A stretch of 33,776 nt of DNA, taken from the NCBI GenBank assembly GCA_022824585.1, contig JAJDZN010000122.1, forward strand, positions 1-33,776, read 5' to 3'. This stretch comes from Bryobacterales bacterium (GTDB taxonomy: Bacteria > Acidobacteriota > Terriglobia > Bryobacterales > UBA6623). The translations under genes were made by a program, and so were the position numbers. Under the pieces are notes generated by a model. That model saw nothing but the letters and a program-made list of their open reading frames with translations, was not told where the DNA came from and searched no databases. Positions 7,987-15,592 of this stretch are shown here, piece by piece. The first letter of the stretch is position 1, and each line of letters starts with the position of its first letter.

Positions 7987-8631
7987 CTAGCCGCTGCCCG
8001 GCGGCGGCGACAGCCCCGTTTCTTGTGTTTCTCGCTCCGCGCCCCCCGTTCTCACCGCCACCCTCGCCGGACGGAAGCCCACCGGTGCCGGAAGCTGCCC
8101 CAAATGCGCGGCCGCCACTGCCCGCAGTGTCCGCAGCACCGTCTCGCTGCCCAACTGCTGCCCGAAACCCGCCAGCGTCGGACCCACTCCCGCGAAGCGC
8201 TCCGGGTACAGCCCCTTGACCGTCGCCAGCAGCTCATCCGCCCATTGCCTGCGCCGCTTCAGCCAGCGCTGCGCGCTCGCCACAGTGCACTCCCCGGGCG
8301 GCCGCGCCAGCTCGGCCGCCGCCGCCTGCGTCGCCGCCCCCTGCGCGCTCCGCAACGTCTCTTCCTGCTCCTCCAGAGAACCCTGCACCCACGCCGCGAA
8401 ACAGTCCGGCAACAGGCTCACCGTCCGCCTCGCCGTCCGGCAGATGAAGCGCCGCACCAGCGCCCCCCGCGGCTTCACGCGCGCGTAAAACCCGTGCGGG
8501 GACAGCTCGCACCTGCCCGGCTGACACCACGGACACCGCGGAGCCCGCACAGCGTTCCAAGCCCGTTGGCTAACATATTCCTTGTCGGTCAGCTGGGTTG
8601 CGAAGCGTAGCTGCACGGCAGAACCGGCCAC
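7987..8631 (-). CDS. Zinc-finger protein of the transposon (DUF6431-like)
   Basis: A 214-residue protein from GTG 8631; the start is uncertain because no clear ribosome site is visible. A likely metal site is C33-P-W-C36, C41, H46 and C64 in PRCPWCQPGRCELSPHGFYA and RRFICR. The block RTVSLLPDCFA (70-80) then resembles the zinc-finger/HTH front part of small proteins, called DUF6431 here from memory, found next to this kind of transposase. The rest is helical and Ala-rich with a basic segment (QRWLKRRRQWADELL). In Tn7-like elements the extra zinc-binding protein (TniQ/TnsD) chooses the target. A similar role here, or use as an element-specific regulator, is inference. It is the first gene of the minus-strand operon, read away from the right end. 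Confidence 0.68.
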   Translation of the reverse strand: MAGSAVQLRFATQLTDKEYVSQRAWNAVRAPRCPWCQPGRCELSPHGFYARVKPRGALVRRFICRTARRTVSLLPDCFAAWVQGSLEEQEETLRSAQGAATQAAAAELARPPGECTVASAQRWLKRRRQWADELLATVKGLYPERFAGVGPTLAGFGQQLGSETVLRTLRAVAAAHLGQLPAPVGFRPARVAVRTGGAERETQETGLSPPPGSG

Positions 8632-8710
8632 GGCCCGGCGGCGGCATCCGTGCGGGCCACCTCTGTCTTACCCCAGCGCCGCCCCGCGGCGCCACCCGGC
8701 CCCGCTCCGC

Positions 8711-8966
8711 GCCGGCCTGGCCGGCGGACTGCAAACACCTTCTGCCGCCCCCTTCGACGGCCCCCCTCCAGCCCGGCCGGTTGCTTGCAAACACTACTGC
8801 CGGAAGAATCCGGTTCCCGCCAGACGGTTCCGCTCCCGCGCCAGCCTCACTGCCCCTCGACGATCCTCTCGGATTTCCGCACTATCACCGATTTCCATGC
8901 ATTCTGCCGTCAGAGCAATGTGAGAAAAAACCCCACCCTACTGCCGGAATAATGTGACTCCCTACA
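8711..8966 (-). repeat. Right transposon end with repeated binding-site motif
   Basis: Read from the end inwards, ATTATTCCGGCAGTAG (8953-8938) and ATTCTTCCGGCAGTAG (8809-8794) repeat the left-end motif. Weaker relatives are TTCTGCCG at 8740-8747 and ATTCTGCCG near 8891. Two copies of TGCAAACAC, each running into a TGCCG motif (8730-8738 and 8786-8794), form a longer direct repeat about 56 bp apart. The 335 bp from 8632 to the end hold no convincing gene, but must contain the operon promoter. Confidence 0.6.
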
Positions 8967-8972
8967 CCACGG
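8967..8972 (+). repeat. Target-site duplication CCACGG, right copy
   Basis: Identical to 4677-4682. It follows the terminal CTACA of the element directly. Confidence 0.85.
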
Positions 8973-9892
8973 GCAAATGCATCACGCCGTCGGACACGAC
9001 CTTCCAGCGGGTCATGGAGCGGACCGACCCGGCCGCCCTGGAACGGGCCATCCAGCGCTGGACGCAGGGGCGCGTGCAGGCCGCGGCGCTGGCCGGGGAC
9101 GGCAAGCGGCTGCGCGGTGCCAACCGGCTGTCGGGGGCCGGCCAGCACTGGGAGACGGTGACGCTGGTGGACCATTGCAGCGGGGTGCCGGTGGCAAGCC
9201 GCAGCTACCGCGAGGAAGGCGGCGAGCAGGCGGCCTTGCGGGCGCTGTTGGAAGAGGTGCAGCTGCGCGGGCGGACGGTGACGCTGGACGCCGGGCATGC
9301 CAGCAAGGAGACCATGCGGGCGCTGGTGGAGCAGCACGGGGGGCACATCTTGGTGCGCATCAAGGCCAACTGCCCGGAGACCTACGGCCGGCTGAGCGAG
9401 TTGAGCTGGGCGGGGCCGGGCTACCGCCACTGGGCCGGGCGGCAGTGGCAGCGCACGCACCGCGGCAGTTTCGAGCGGCGTTCGATCGCGGTCTTCAGTC
9501 CGCACCGGAAACTGTTTGCGTTCCCGTGCGTGCAACAGGCCTACCGCATCACGCACGAGCAGTGCCAGCGGCCGGGCGGGCCGATCCAGCGCAGTTACAG
9601 TTACGGGATCAGCTCGCTGCCCGCGGCGCAGGCCTCGGCGCGGCGCCTGCTGCAGTTGCAGCGCGGGCACTGGCAGGTCGAGAGCGCCAACCACTACCGG
9701 CGCGACCTGAGCTTCGGGGAGGATGCCAGCCGGGTGCGGACCGGTCACGGACCGGCCAACAATGCGGCCTTGAACAACGCCGCTCTGGCCGTGTTGCTGC
9801 TGCAGGGCAAGTTTGAGACGGTGCCGGCGGCGCAGATTCACTACGCCGCCAACAGCGCGGCCGCAGTCCGGCTGATCACCCGAGCGGCCTAG
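8973..9892 (+). pseudogene. DruA-ISAs1 type transposase, 3' catalytic part
   Basis: This is the continuation of the 3827-4682 gene. Joined after one CCACGG, the codons read ...GCC ACG GGC AAA TGC and give ATGKCITPSDTTFQRVMER, the normal sequence before the ISAs1 catalytic domain. The joined gene is 592 codons including the stop. The DDE residues are visible in AALAGDGKRLRGA (D), VTLDAGHASKETM (D) and RGHWQVESANHYRRDLSFGE (E), followed by the family signature FGEDASRVRTG. On its own the frame can start at a GTG at 8954 inside the transposon end, but nothing suggests that this is used. The catalytic half looks undamaged, so the insertion is probably recent. Confidence 0.88.
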
Positions 9893-9948
9893 CCACGGCC
9901 GCCCCAGCCAGACACCGCGCCGCAGGCTCTCACGCCGGGCGCAAGAGC

Positions 9949-9973
9949 GTTCTCGGCGCTGCTGGCCGAGAAC
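9949..9973 (+). terminator. Hairpin after the ISAs1-type transposase
   Basis: GTTCTCGGC (9949-9957), loop GCTGCTG, GCCGAGAAC (9965-9973), a perfect 9-bp stem without a following T tract. It may slow or stop transcription leaving the transposase, or be part of the element's end. Confidence 0.35.
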
Positions 9974-10143
9974 CGCCCCAGCGGCCTGTGATGCAGCCCG
10001 TCCGGAGTCCGGTGCCGCATTCCACGGGGCACTTGCAGGCAGCCCCCCGACTGCCACTGTGCCCAGCTAAAGAACTCTACCGAGCAAATCACTCCCTTGA
10101 CTGGAAAAAGAATCAGCGGTGGGTCAAGAACGGCGGCGGCCAG

Positions 10144-11037
10144 ATGGCGGATGCGCCACGAAACGCTGGCGTCGACCGGGACGATGGTGGCACATCGGAC
10201 TTCGCAGCGCCGGACCGGGATCGCGACGTCATCCGTCGGCTTTTCGAGACCGGCGAGTACCCGTACGAGCGGAAGCTCGCCCGCAAGACCTATGAGCGGG
10301 AGAAGGCTGCGCTGCAGGTGGAGCTTCTGAAGGTACAGGACTGGGTGAAGGCGAGGAACCGGAAGATCGTCGTCCTGTTCGAGGGCAGGGATGCCGCTGG
10401 AAAAGGCGGGACTATCAAGCGGTTTACGGAGCATCTCAATCCGCGTGGTGCCCGGGTGGTGGCGCTCGACAAGCCGACCTCCGGGGAGAGGACCGAGTGG
10501 TACTTCCAACGCTACATCCGTCACCTGCCACGGGGCGGCGAGATCGTGCTCTTCGACCGCTCGTGGTACAACCGCGGCGGCGTCGAGCGGGTCATGGGGT
10601 TCTGCGGCGGGAAGGAGTATTTGGAATTCATGCGTCAGGCGCCCGAACTGGAGCGCATGTTCGTCCGCAGCGGCATTCTGCTGTTCAAGTATTGGTTTTC
10701 CGTCACAAGGGAGGAACAGAAACGCCGCTTCGAAGCCCGCGAGAAAGACGTTCTCAAGGGCTGGAAGCTGTCACCGATCGATCGCCAGTCGCTCGACAAG
10801 TGGGACGAGTACACGGCTGCCAAGGAGGCCATGTTCTTCTACACAGACACGGCCGACGCGCCGTGGACGATTGTCAAGTCTGACGACAAGAAGCGTGCCC
10901 GTCTGAACTGTATGCGGCACTTCTTGGCCGCGCTGGCCTATACCAACAAGGATGCCCGCGTCGTAGACCGACCGGACCCACTGATCGTCGGCAGCGCCGA
11001 CATGATCGGCTCCGGCGACGCAGCCCTTGGCAAATGA
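10144..11037 (+). CDS. ppk2: Polyphosphate kinase 2, class I
   Basis: A 297-residue one-domain PPK2 that transfers phosphate between polyphosphate and nucleotides (in class I typically ADP/ATP or GDP/GTP) in the cytoplasm. Walker A is EGRDAAGKGGTIKRF (80-94) and Walker B IVLFDRSWYNRGGVE (134-148). The family blocks GILLFKYWFSVTREEQKRRF (177-196), KGWKLSPIDRQSLDKWDEYT and APWTIVKSDDKKRARLN are all present, so it looks complete. ATG 10144 is preferred; the frame is open to an ATG at 9988, but those 52 residues are not family-like. No strong ribosome site is seen. It stands alone, with repeat-rich spacers on both sides. It may support nucleotide energy balance under phosphate or energy stress. 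Confidence 0.92.
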   Translation: MADAPRNAGVDRDDGGTSDFAAPDRDRDVIRRLFETGEYPYERKLARKTYEREKAALQVELLKVQDWVKARNRKIVVLFEGRDAAGKGGTIKRFTEHLNPRGARVVALDKPTSGERTEWYFQRYIRHLPRGGEIVLFDRSWYNRGGVERVMGFCGGKEYLEFMRQAPELERMFVRSGILLFKYWFSVTREEQKRRFEAREKDVLKGWKLSPIDRQSLDKWDEYTAAKEAMFFYTDTADAPWTIVKSDDKKRARLNCMRHFLAALAYTNKDARVVDRPDPLIVGSADMIGSGDAALGK

Positions 11038-11108
11038 AATCGATTGAAGCAGCAACTAACTGATCGGAAGGAACTGGCAAGTCTGGCAGCAGTTTACTGC
11101 GAGCGCTC

Positions 11109-11136
11109 GTGAGGGTGGGTGACAGCCCACCCTCAC
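11109..11136 (+). terminator. Hairpin downstream of ppk2
   Basis: GTGAGGGTGGG (11109-11119), loop TGACAG, CCCACCCTCAC (11126-11136), a perfect 11-bp stem 71 bases after the ppk2 stop. No U tract follows, so a terminator role is only likely. Confidence 0.5.
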
Positions 11137-11210
11137 GCACTGCCGCTACCAAGGTCATCCGCCCAGCTCCTGCTGGAACACAATCCAGTACGGTGCTAGA
11201 GTTTCTCTCG

Positions 11211-11289
11211 GGGACAAGTTCGCTCGCCTGCCTTGCTGTGGCGGCTTGGCTGGCAACCCCATCATCTAAACAGAGAGCGGACTTGTCCC
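11211..11289. repeat. 79-bp inverted-repeat unit (MITE-like or solo IS ends)
   Basis: GGGACAAGTTCGCTC (11211-11225) and GAGCGGACTTGTCCC (11275-11289) are inverted copies matching at 14 of 15 bases, with 49 bases between them and no gene. No target duplication is visible. It looks like a small non-autonomous element or a deletion product of an IS. The remaining parts of 11038-11566 show no gene. Confidence 0.5.
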
Positions 11290-11566
11290 TAACCGGGACT
11301 AGGGCAGCAACTCCCTAGAACCGCGAATCCCGCTGCCGCAGGAATCCTATGAGAGTATAAGAGGCTCTCACGCGAGGTCGCGCCCGAGCATTCGGAGCGG
11401 CTGTGGAAAAGGCTCGCGGTGAGCACATCCTCGGACGATGCGCTGAACAGCAGCGCATCGCGTGCGAGCATTGCGGATGCTGGTGCCCGGCGAATCCTCT
11501 CGACCCCGCAGGGCCCGCTTGACTGCAACATGGATGCCCGCGACTGCCTTGGAGCGCCCGCCAGCG

Positions 11567-12688
11567 TCAGCCGGGAATCGGTGCCGGCGGCCGGACCTGC
11601 GTCATCAAGGAGTCGTCCCAGTCACCTTCGACAGCGACTTGGGCTAGGGCACCGAGCTCGACCGCCTCGATCAGATTATGCGTGAGGTAGTTGTAGACTC
11701 CCGGCTGCCGAAACGTGTAGACGGCCGCGCCAGCCGAGCCGCCGCGGATGAACCACGTCTCGAGCCCGTGGGCGGGCGGGTCCGCGAACGAGCCCTGCTC
11801 CCAGACGTAGTCTCCATGCCCGCCGATCAAGTGTGGCCTCGAGTCGCGGTTGGCTTGGGAGTGGATGAACAGTACTGTCTCCCCGACGCTCGCCTTCAGG
11901 GCTTGGTCGCCCGTGAGGGCGCCAGCCCGGCCATTGAAGACCACGTGGGACGGAGTCAGCTTGCGCATCACTCCGAGCATGTCGGCGATTCCCTCCCCAG
12001 GAGCCTTGTATTGCCGGAAGTTCCCGCTGGAGTCGCGGGGGATGTAGAAATCCTGCTCGCCGATGTAGTAGGCCCGGTCGTACCGTATCGGGCTCCCGTC
12101 ACGGTCGCTGAGGCCGCCCCTCGGCAAGACCATGACAGCTCCGTTCATGCCGGAAACCACATGGTAGGGAGTCATCGAACCGCCCGGAGCGCAATGGTAG
12201 ATGAACGTGCCCGGCTTGATGGCACGCCAGCGCAGCACGACCTGCTCGCCTGGATTTACCTGGGTGAGGGCGCCGCCGCCGAGCCCGCCTGTCGACGCAT
12301 GGAAGTCGATGTTGTGCATGAAGGCGTTGCCGGCGGGATTCTTCAGCGTGAGTTCGACGAAGTCGCCTTCGTGGCAGATGATCAGGGGCCCCGGGATCGA
12401 ACCGTTGAACGTAAGGGCCTGGACTTCGGTGCCGATTCCGTCGATCACCTTCGTCACTTCGCGGGCCACCAGCTCGACTTCGACGATGACCGGCGCACCC
12501 TGGGCGACCTGGTCGTGCCGGGGAACGGCGGGCGGGTCGACGAGTTCCTGCCGGACTCGACGCAGGCCAGTGATGTCGTCCCCGGCAAGGTCGTCGGCAC
12601 TGTCCTTATGCTGGCTGGCGGCTGGCATGGCGACGAGCGCGCTGCCAACCTGCAGAGCCCGCCGCCTGCTGACCTTCGACTTGGCCAC
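11567..12688 (-). CDS. nirK: Copper-containing nitrite reductase
   Basis: A 373-residue NirK that reduces nitrite to nitric oxide in the periplasm. Type 1 copper ligands are H125, C166, H176 and M181; type 2 copper ligands are H130, H165 and H337; the catalytic pair D128 and H248 is present. These lie in [45 protein letters not shown] and [11 protein letters not shown]. The N-terminus ([19 protein letters not shown]) is a twin-arginine signal. The start is GTG 12688, since a TAG lies four codons upstream. No Shine-Dalgarno precedes it, but TAGAAT lies only 6 bases before it (12700-12695), so the mRNA could be leaderless; the -35 is poor. The C166-H176 loop is one residue longer than in the classical Alcaligenes-type enzymes. 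No nor, nos or maturation genes are nearby. Confidence 0.95.
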   Translation of the reverse strand: MAKSKVSRRRALQVGSALVAMPAASQHKDSADDLAGDDITGLRRVRQELVDPPAVPRHDQVAQGAPVIVEVELVAREVTKVIDGIGTEVQALTFNGSIPGPLIICHEGDFVELTLKNPAGNAFMHNIDFHASTGGLGGGALTQVNPGEQVVLRWRAIKPGTFIYHCAPGGSMTPYHVVSGMNGAVMVLPRGGLSDRDGSPIRYDRAYYIGEQDFYIPRDSSGNFRQYKAPGEGIADMLGVMRKLTPSHVVFNGRAGALTGDQALKASVGETVLFIHSQANRDSRPHLIGGHGDYVWEQGSFADPPAHGLETWFIRGGSAGAAVYTFRQPGVYNYLTHNLIEAVELGALAQVAVEGDWDDSLMTQVRPPAPIPG

Positions 12689-12969
12689 AAACCAATTCTA
12701 GCGGACAGCCTCAGTGTCGTCGTCGTGACTTTGCTAGTTTGACGTTGCTGCATATGCGACGGTGAGTGCCGATGAATCAGAGAACTGCAATCTAGGTTGG
12801 ATAGAGGAAGACTTGAGAATCCGCGCTCCGGCATCCCGCTGGAACGTCCGTTATGTCGGCGGATGCTTGGTCGTTGCAATGAACCACCTTGGACGGCGAA
12901 TATCGTTCTCGCGCCGACCGACGGCCCGTAGTGGGCGGCGACCAGATTGACGGCGGGGCGGCCGAGAGG

Positions 12970-13857
12970 TCAGGCGCTCGGCCCACCGACTCGAAACTGG
13001 CCAACGGCAAAGATACTGAGTGTCTCGGGCGGAGTAGAGCTGAACGGCACTCGCCAAGCGCCCTCGAGTTGCCCGATCCTGAGGTTCTCCATCACCTCAA
13101 ACCCTGCGGAGACCATCAATGCGTTCATCTCGTCGATCGCGTATGACGCGCGCATGGGCTCGCCGCGCCTCTGAACGAACTCCAGCATCCTAGCGCGCAA
13201 CGCGATGCCCCCTTGGCCGCAGGAAGCCTCGTCCAAGAGGTACTCGACGACGAGACGTGTTCCGGGTGCCAGATCCCGCGCGATCGACCGAACGGTCGCA
13301 ACCAATGCCTCTCGGGGCAGGTAGTGCGCCACGCCCAGGAGGGACAGGAACGCGCGCCGGGACATGGCAAACGGCGCCCCGGCGAGTGCCTCGGCGACCG
13401 GCGTGCGGGTCAGGTCCGCCGGGATGAGATGGTGTTGCCGGGGGATCGTGAGCCGGGCCTTGCGGGAGCGGAGCAGCTTCTTGCGCTGCGTTACGGGATG
13501 ATCGATCTCAAAGGCCTCAATGCGTTCCAGCATCGCCGGACGCCGAAACGCGAACGAATCCATTCCAGCGCCGATGATGACGTACTGGCCGATACCTGAT
13601 GCCAAAGCCCTTTCAAGAGCTGCTTCTGCATAACGGGCTCGCAGAACAATCGACATCGTGATCGGGGCCAGCGATTCATGGGCGAGCCTGTTCAGTGCGT
13701 GCTCCAAGGGAGGGCACGCCAGTGCCAGCCGAAAGGGCCACCCGCAGAGTACGCGCGCGAACGGATCGACGAAGACCGGTTTCTCCGCGCTCGTATGGAC
13801 CGCGCGGAATGCAGCCGCCAGATCAGCAGTCGAGACGCTCCTGCCGGGAAGGGACAT
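12970..13857 (-). CDS. SAM-dependent methyltransferase, TIGR00027/leucine carboxyl methyltransferase-like
   Basis: A 295-residue class I methyltransferase. ATG 13857 is chosen because GGAGG lies 8 bases before it; an in-frame GTG at 13866 overlaps that site. Signatures are the SAM-binding loop YVIIGAGMDSFAFR (about residues 92-105), the acidic strand end AFEIDHPVTQ, a DLTRTP segment and FLSLLGVAHYLP. The family methylates carboxyl or hydroxyl groups of varied and mostly unknown substrates, so no substrate is assigned. It lies upstream of nirK on the same strand, but 281 bases separate them, so joint transcription is unproven. Confidence 0.85.
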   Translation of the reverse strand: MSLPGRSVSTADLAAAFRAVHTSAEKPVFVDPFARVLCGWPFRLALACPPLEHALNRLAHESLAPITMSIVLRARYAEAALERALASGIGQYVIIGAGMDSFAFRRPAMLERIEAFEIDHPVTQRKKLLRSRKARLTIPRQHHLIPADLTRTPVAEALAGAPFAMSRRAFLSLLGVAHYLPREALVATVRSIARDLAPGTRLVVEYLLDEASCGQGGIALRARMLEFVQRRGEPMRASYAIDEMNALMVSAGFEVMENLRIGQLEGAWRVPFSSTPPETLSIFAVGQFRVGGPSA

Positions 13858-14261
13858 ACCGCGCACCTCCGGCCACAGCGAGACGCTACAAGTCTTCGTG
13901 AAGGATCACACCGACGGCGGTGCGACTATGTGCACAGACCGTGCCCCGGCCCAAGATTTCCTGCCGTTTAAGCACCAGACTGTAGAGGGCTTCGTGAGCG
14001 AGTACGTCCGACGCCAGACTCACACAGGCGGATTCGGATCCTTCTGTTCGATGTTGACGCGAGCCCACGGGCAACATTTTACATGGGGGATTCACGGCTA
14101 TCCGGCTTACCCTAATCCCCGGATGCGGCAGTCGGCAGGCAGTGGTCGTGGGCCTCACTCGCGTCCGGGGGGTGAAGGATCTGATCCACTGGGAACGGCC
14201 GCCCGCCCGCCTGTCCGCACAGCGCCAATAGGACGGCTAGCTCCACGGACTCCAAGGTGCC
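13858..14261. other. Gene-poor spacer before the conjugation region
   Basis: No convincing gene is seen in either strand. One long hairpin is visible: GGGGATT (14086-14092) and AATCCCC (14114-14120) around a GC-rich loop. The region is next to an IS110 relic and may be further IS debris. Confidence 0.4.
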
Positions 14262-14438
14262 ACGACGACCCCTATCCGTCACAAGCGCACTATCCCGGCA
14301 ACCGCCCACAAGCTCGTGCGGACAATCTACGCGATTCTCCACGACGACCGCCCTTGCAAGGAAGCTGGAATCAACTGCGAGCAGTCGCTAGCCCAGCGCA
14401 ACGGACTGCGAACGAGCCAATCTGTGAGGCGACGTTGA
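14262..14438 (+). pseudogene. C-terminal relic of an IS110-family transposase
   Basis: Codons from 14262 read HKRTIPATAHKLVRTIYAIL, then DDRPCKEAGINCEQSLAQRN, and stop at TGA 14436-14438. This matches the conserved C-terminal end of IS110/IS116/IS902 transposases (consensus about KR...ATAHKLLR.IYA.LRD.RPY.D...DYE.L...RN). The RuvC-like catalytic domain is absent from the window, and no start is present. It is a degraded fragment just outside the conjugation operon. Confidence 0.6.
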
Positions 14439-14656
14439 TGTTCACCGACGGGGATCTGGCACCTCTCCGGGACTACCCTCGGGAATACGGTCAGACGGAG
14501 CTGCGGGATCTGAGCACGGCCGTTGGCTTGCTGACCCCGTTGGGAGCGTAGCGGGCGCCGAAGATAGCAGCGCGCTCAATGCCAACCCACAACGATTGCG
14601 GGTTGAAGTTGGACACTGGCACGAGGCTCAACGCACACGGGGCACCTCTTAGCATC

Positions 14657-14666
14657 TCTATATAGA
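14657..14666. promoter_or_regulatory. Upstream operator-like palindrome TCTATATAGA
   Basis: A perfect 10-bp palindrome in an AT-rich stretch that differs from its high-GC surroundings. It nearly repeats the TCTATATATAGA palindrome inside the conjugation promoter 167 bp downstream, so both may bind the same regulator. Confidence 0.45.
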
Positions 14667-14812
14667 TAATATATGTTCTCATCGAAGAATCCCCAAGAGC
14701 GGTCTCGGCTAGCTCCAAGTCCTAGGACGACGCACATATCTCATTGTTGACCAACGATTTAGAGCGATGACGGAAACGAATTCACGGCAATCACAAAAAT
14801 TCTTCAGATCAC

Positions 14813-14842
14813 TTGACAAACTATCTATATATAGAGTATTAT
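14813..14842 (+). promoter_or_regulatory. Strong sigma70-type promoter with operator in its spacer
   Basis: TTGACA (14813-14818), an 18-base spacer and TATTAT (14837-14842). The spacer holds the perfect 12-bp palindrome TCTATATATAGA (14824-14835), which would place a repressor directly on the promoter. Transcription would start near 14850, about 125 bases before the first pilin gene. Nothing upstream of the operon encodes an obvious repressor. Confidence 0.7.
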
Positions 14843-14975
14843 CGCATCAGATGAGTTCCGCAGTGGGCGCAGCCGCGGGTGCGAGGCATCAAACACAGTG
14901 AGACCGGGCCTGACAGACCCCAGGCGCTGACGCTGCGGAGCTCTCCCTTCCACTTGACCCCAAGGAGGCATCCCT

Positions 14976-15275
14976 ATGCTCCAACGTTTTCACTCCCATG
15001 CCGGGCACCGGCTCGGTTCGCTGTTGCTGTTGACCCTGGCGCTGCCGCAGGTCGTGCTAGCGCAGGGCGTCAGCCCGTGGCTGCAGGCCGTCACCGTGCT
15101 GCAGGCGGCGTTCACCGGCCCTATCGCCCGCGGTCTGAGCTTGGTCGCGATCGTCATCGGCGGGCTGATGTTCGCATTTGGCGAGGGCGGCAGCAAGCGC
15201 GCCCTGGCAGGGCTCATCTTCGGCGTCGGCATGGCGATCGGTGCTGTCAACTTCATGCAATGGCTGTTCCCGTGA
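14976..15275 (+). CDS. trbC: Type IV secretion pilin, VirB2/TrbC family
   Basis: A 99-residue major pilin precursor. A signal peptide (residues 1 to about 29, ending LPQVVLA-Q) is followed by a short polar stretch and two hydrophobic segments (about 47-67 and 79-97) around a small basic loop GEGGSKRA, the standard VirB2 hairpin. After cleavage it would sit in the inner membrane and be assembled into the conjugative pilus. An excellent AAGGAGG (14962-14968) lies 7 bases before ATG. It is the first gene of the operon and its stop overlaps the GTG of the next gene. Confidence 0.85.
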   Translation: MLQRFHSHAGHRLGSLLLLTLALPQVVLAQGVSPWLQAVTVLQAAFTGPIARGLSLVAIVIGGLMFAFGEGGSKRALAGLIFGVGMAIGAVNFMQWLFP

Positions 15276-15592
15276 GCCAATCGGCGGAGATGCCCGCCGT
15301 GCACGGGACCTACCTTGCTCTCAGCCGCCCGCTGACGGTGCTCGGCTGCGAGCGGCGCCTGTTCATGGGCGTCGTCTGCGTGGGCGCGGCGGCTTTCAGC
15401 TCGTTCAACGCCCCCATCGCCGGCTTGCTGCTATTCAGCGCCGGCTACGGGGCCGGGCTGGCTGTCACCAAGCTCGACCCGTGCTTGCCGACGGTGCTGT
15501 TGCGGTCGGCGAATTCTAGCCAGCGCTACGATCCGGCGCTGCGGTCCCGCGGCCCGGAACCGCTCCAGATCGTTGCGAGAGAGGACGTATGA
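15272..15592 (+). CDS. trbD: Type IV secretion inner-membrane protein, VirB3/TrbD family
   Basis: A 106-residue protein from GTG 15272, overlapping the pilin stop (GTGA). HGTYLALSRPLTVLGCERRL is the characteristic N-terminal block of VirB3/TrbD (xxLsRPlt..G), followed by a hydrophobic hairpin (about 31-63). The protein anchors the VirB4 ATPase at the inner membrane. Its stop overlaps the VirB4 start (ATGA), so the two are probably translated in a coupled way. Confidence 0.82.
   Translation: MSQSAEMPAVHGTYLALSRPLTVLGCERRLFMGVVCVGAAAFSSFNAPIAGLLLFSAGYGAGLAVTKLDPCLPTVLLRSANSSQRYDPALRSRGPEPLQIVAREDV

Larger units (their letters stand above)
4683..8966 (-). mobile_element. 4,284-bp Tn7/Tn552-like transposon: zinc-finger protein, DD35E transposase, AAA ATPase, TOPRIM protein
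   Basis: The element begins TGTAGAGAGCC and ends, read inwards from the other side, TGTAGGGAGTC. An ungapped comparison of the two 29-base ends matches at 23 positions, and both finish with ATTCCGGC(G/A)GTAG. It is flanked by the 6-bp duplication CCACGG, and excision in silico restores the DruA-ISAs1 gene in frame. TGT...ACA termini, several repeated end motifs and a transposase plus AAA ATPase pair are hallmarks of the Tn7/Tn552/Tn5053/Mu group. All four genes point leftwards. No antibiotic or metal resistance cargo is present, so the whole element appears to be transposition machinery. Confidence 0.85.

Noticed and set aside
9988..10143. Longer ppk2 start at 9988
   Set aside because: The added residues have no PPK2 similarity and run through the spacer after the transposase.
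14879..15271. Extended start for the VirB3 gene at 14879
   Set aside because: The extra residues overlap the pilin in another frame and are not VirB3-like; GTG 15272 gives the normal length.
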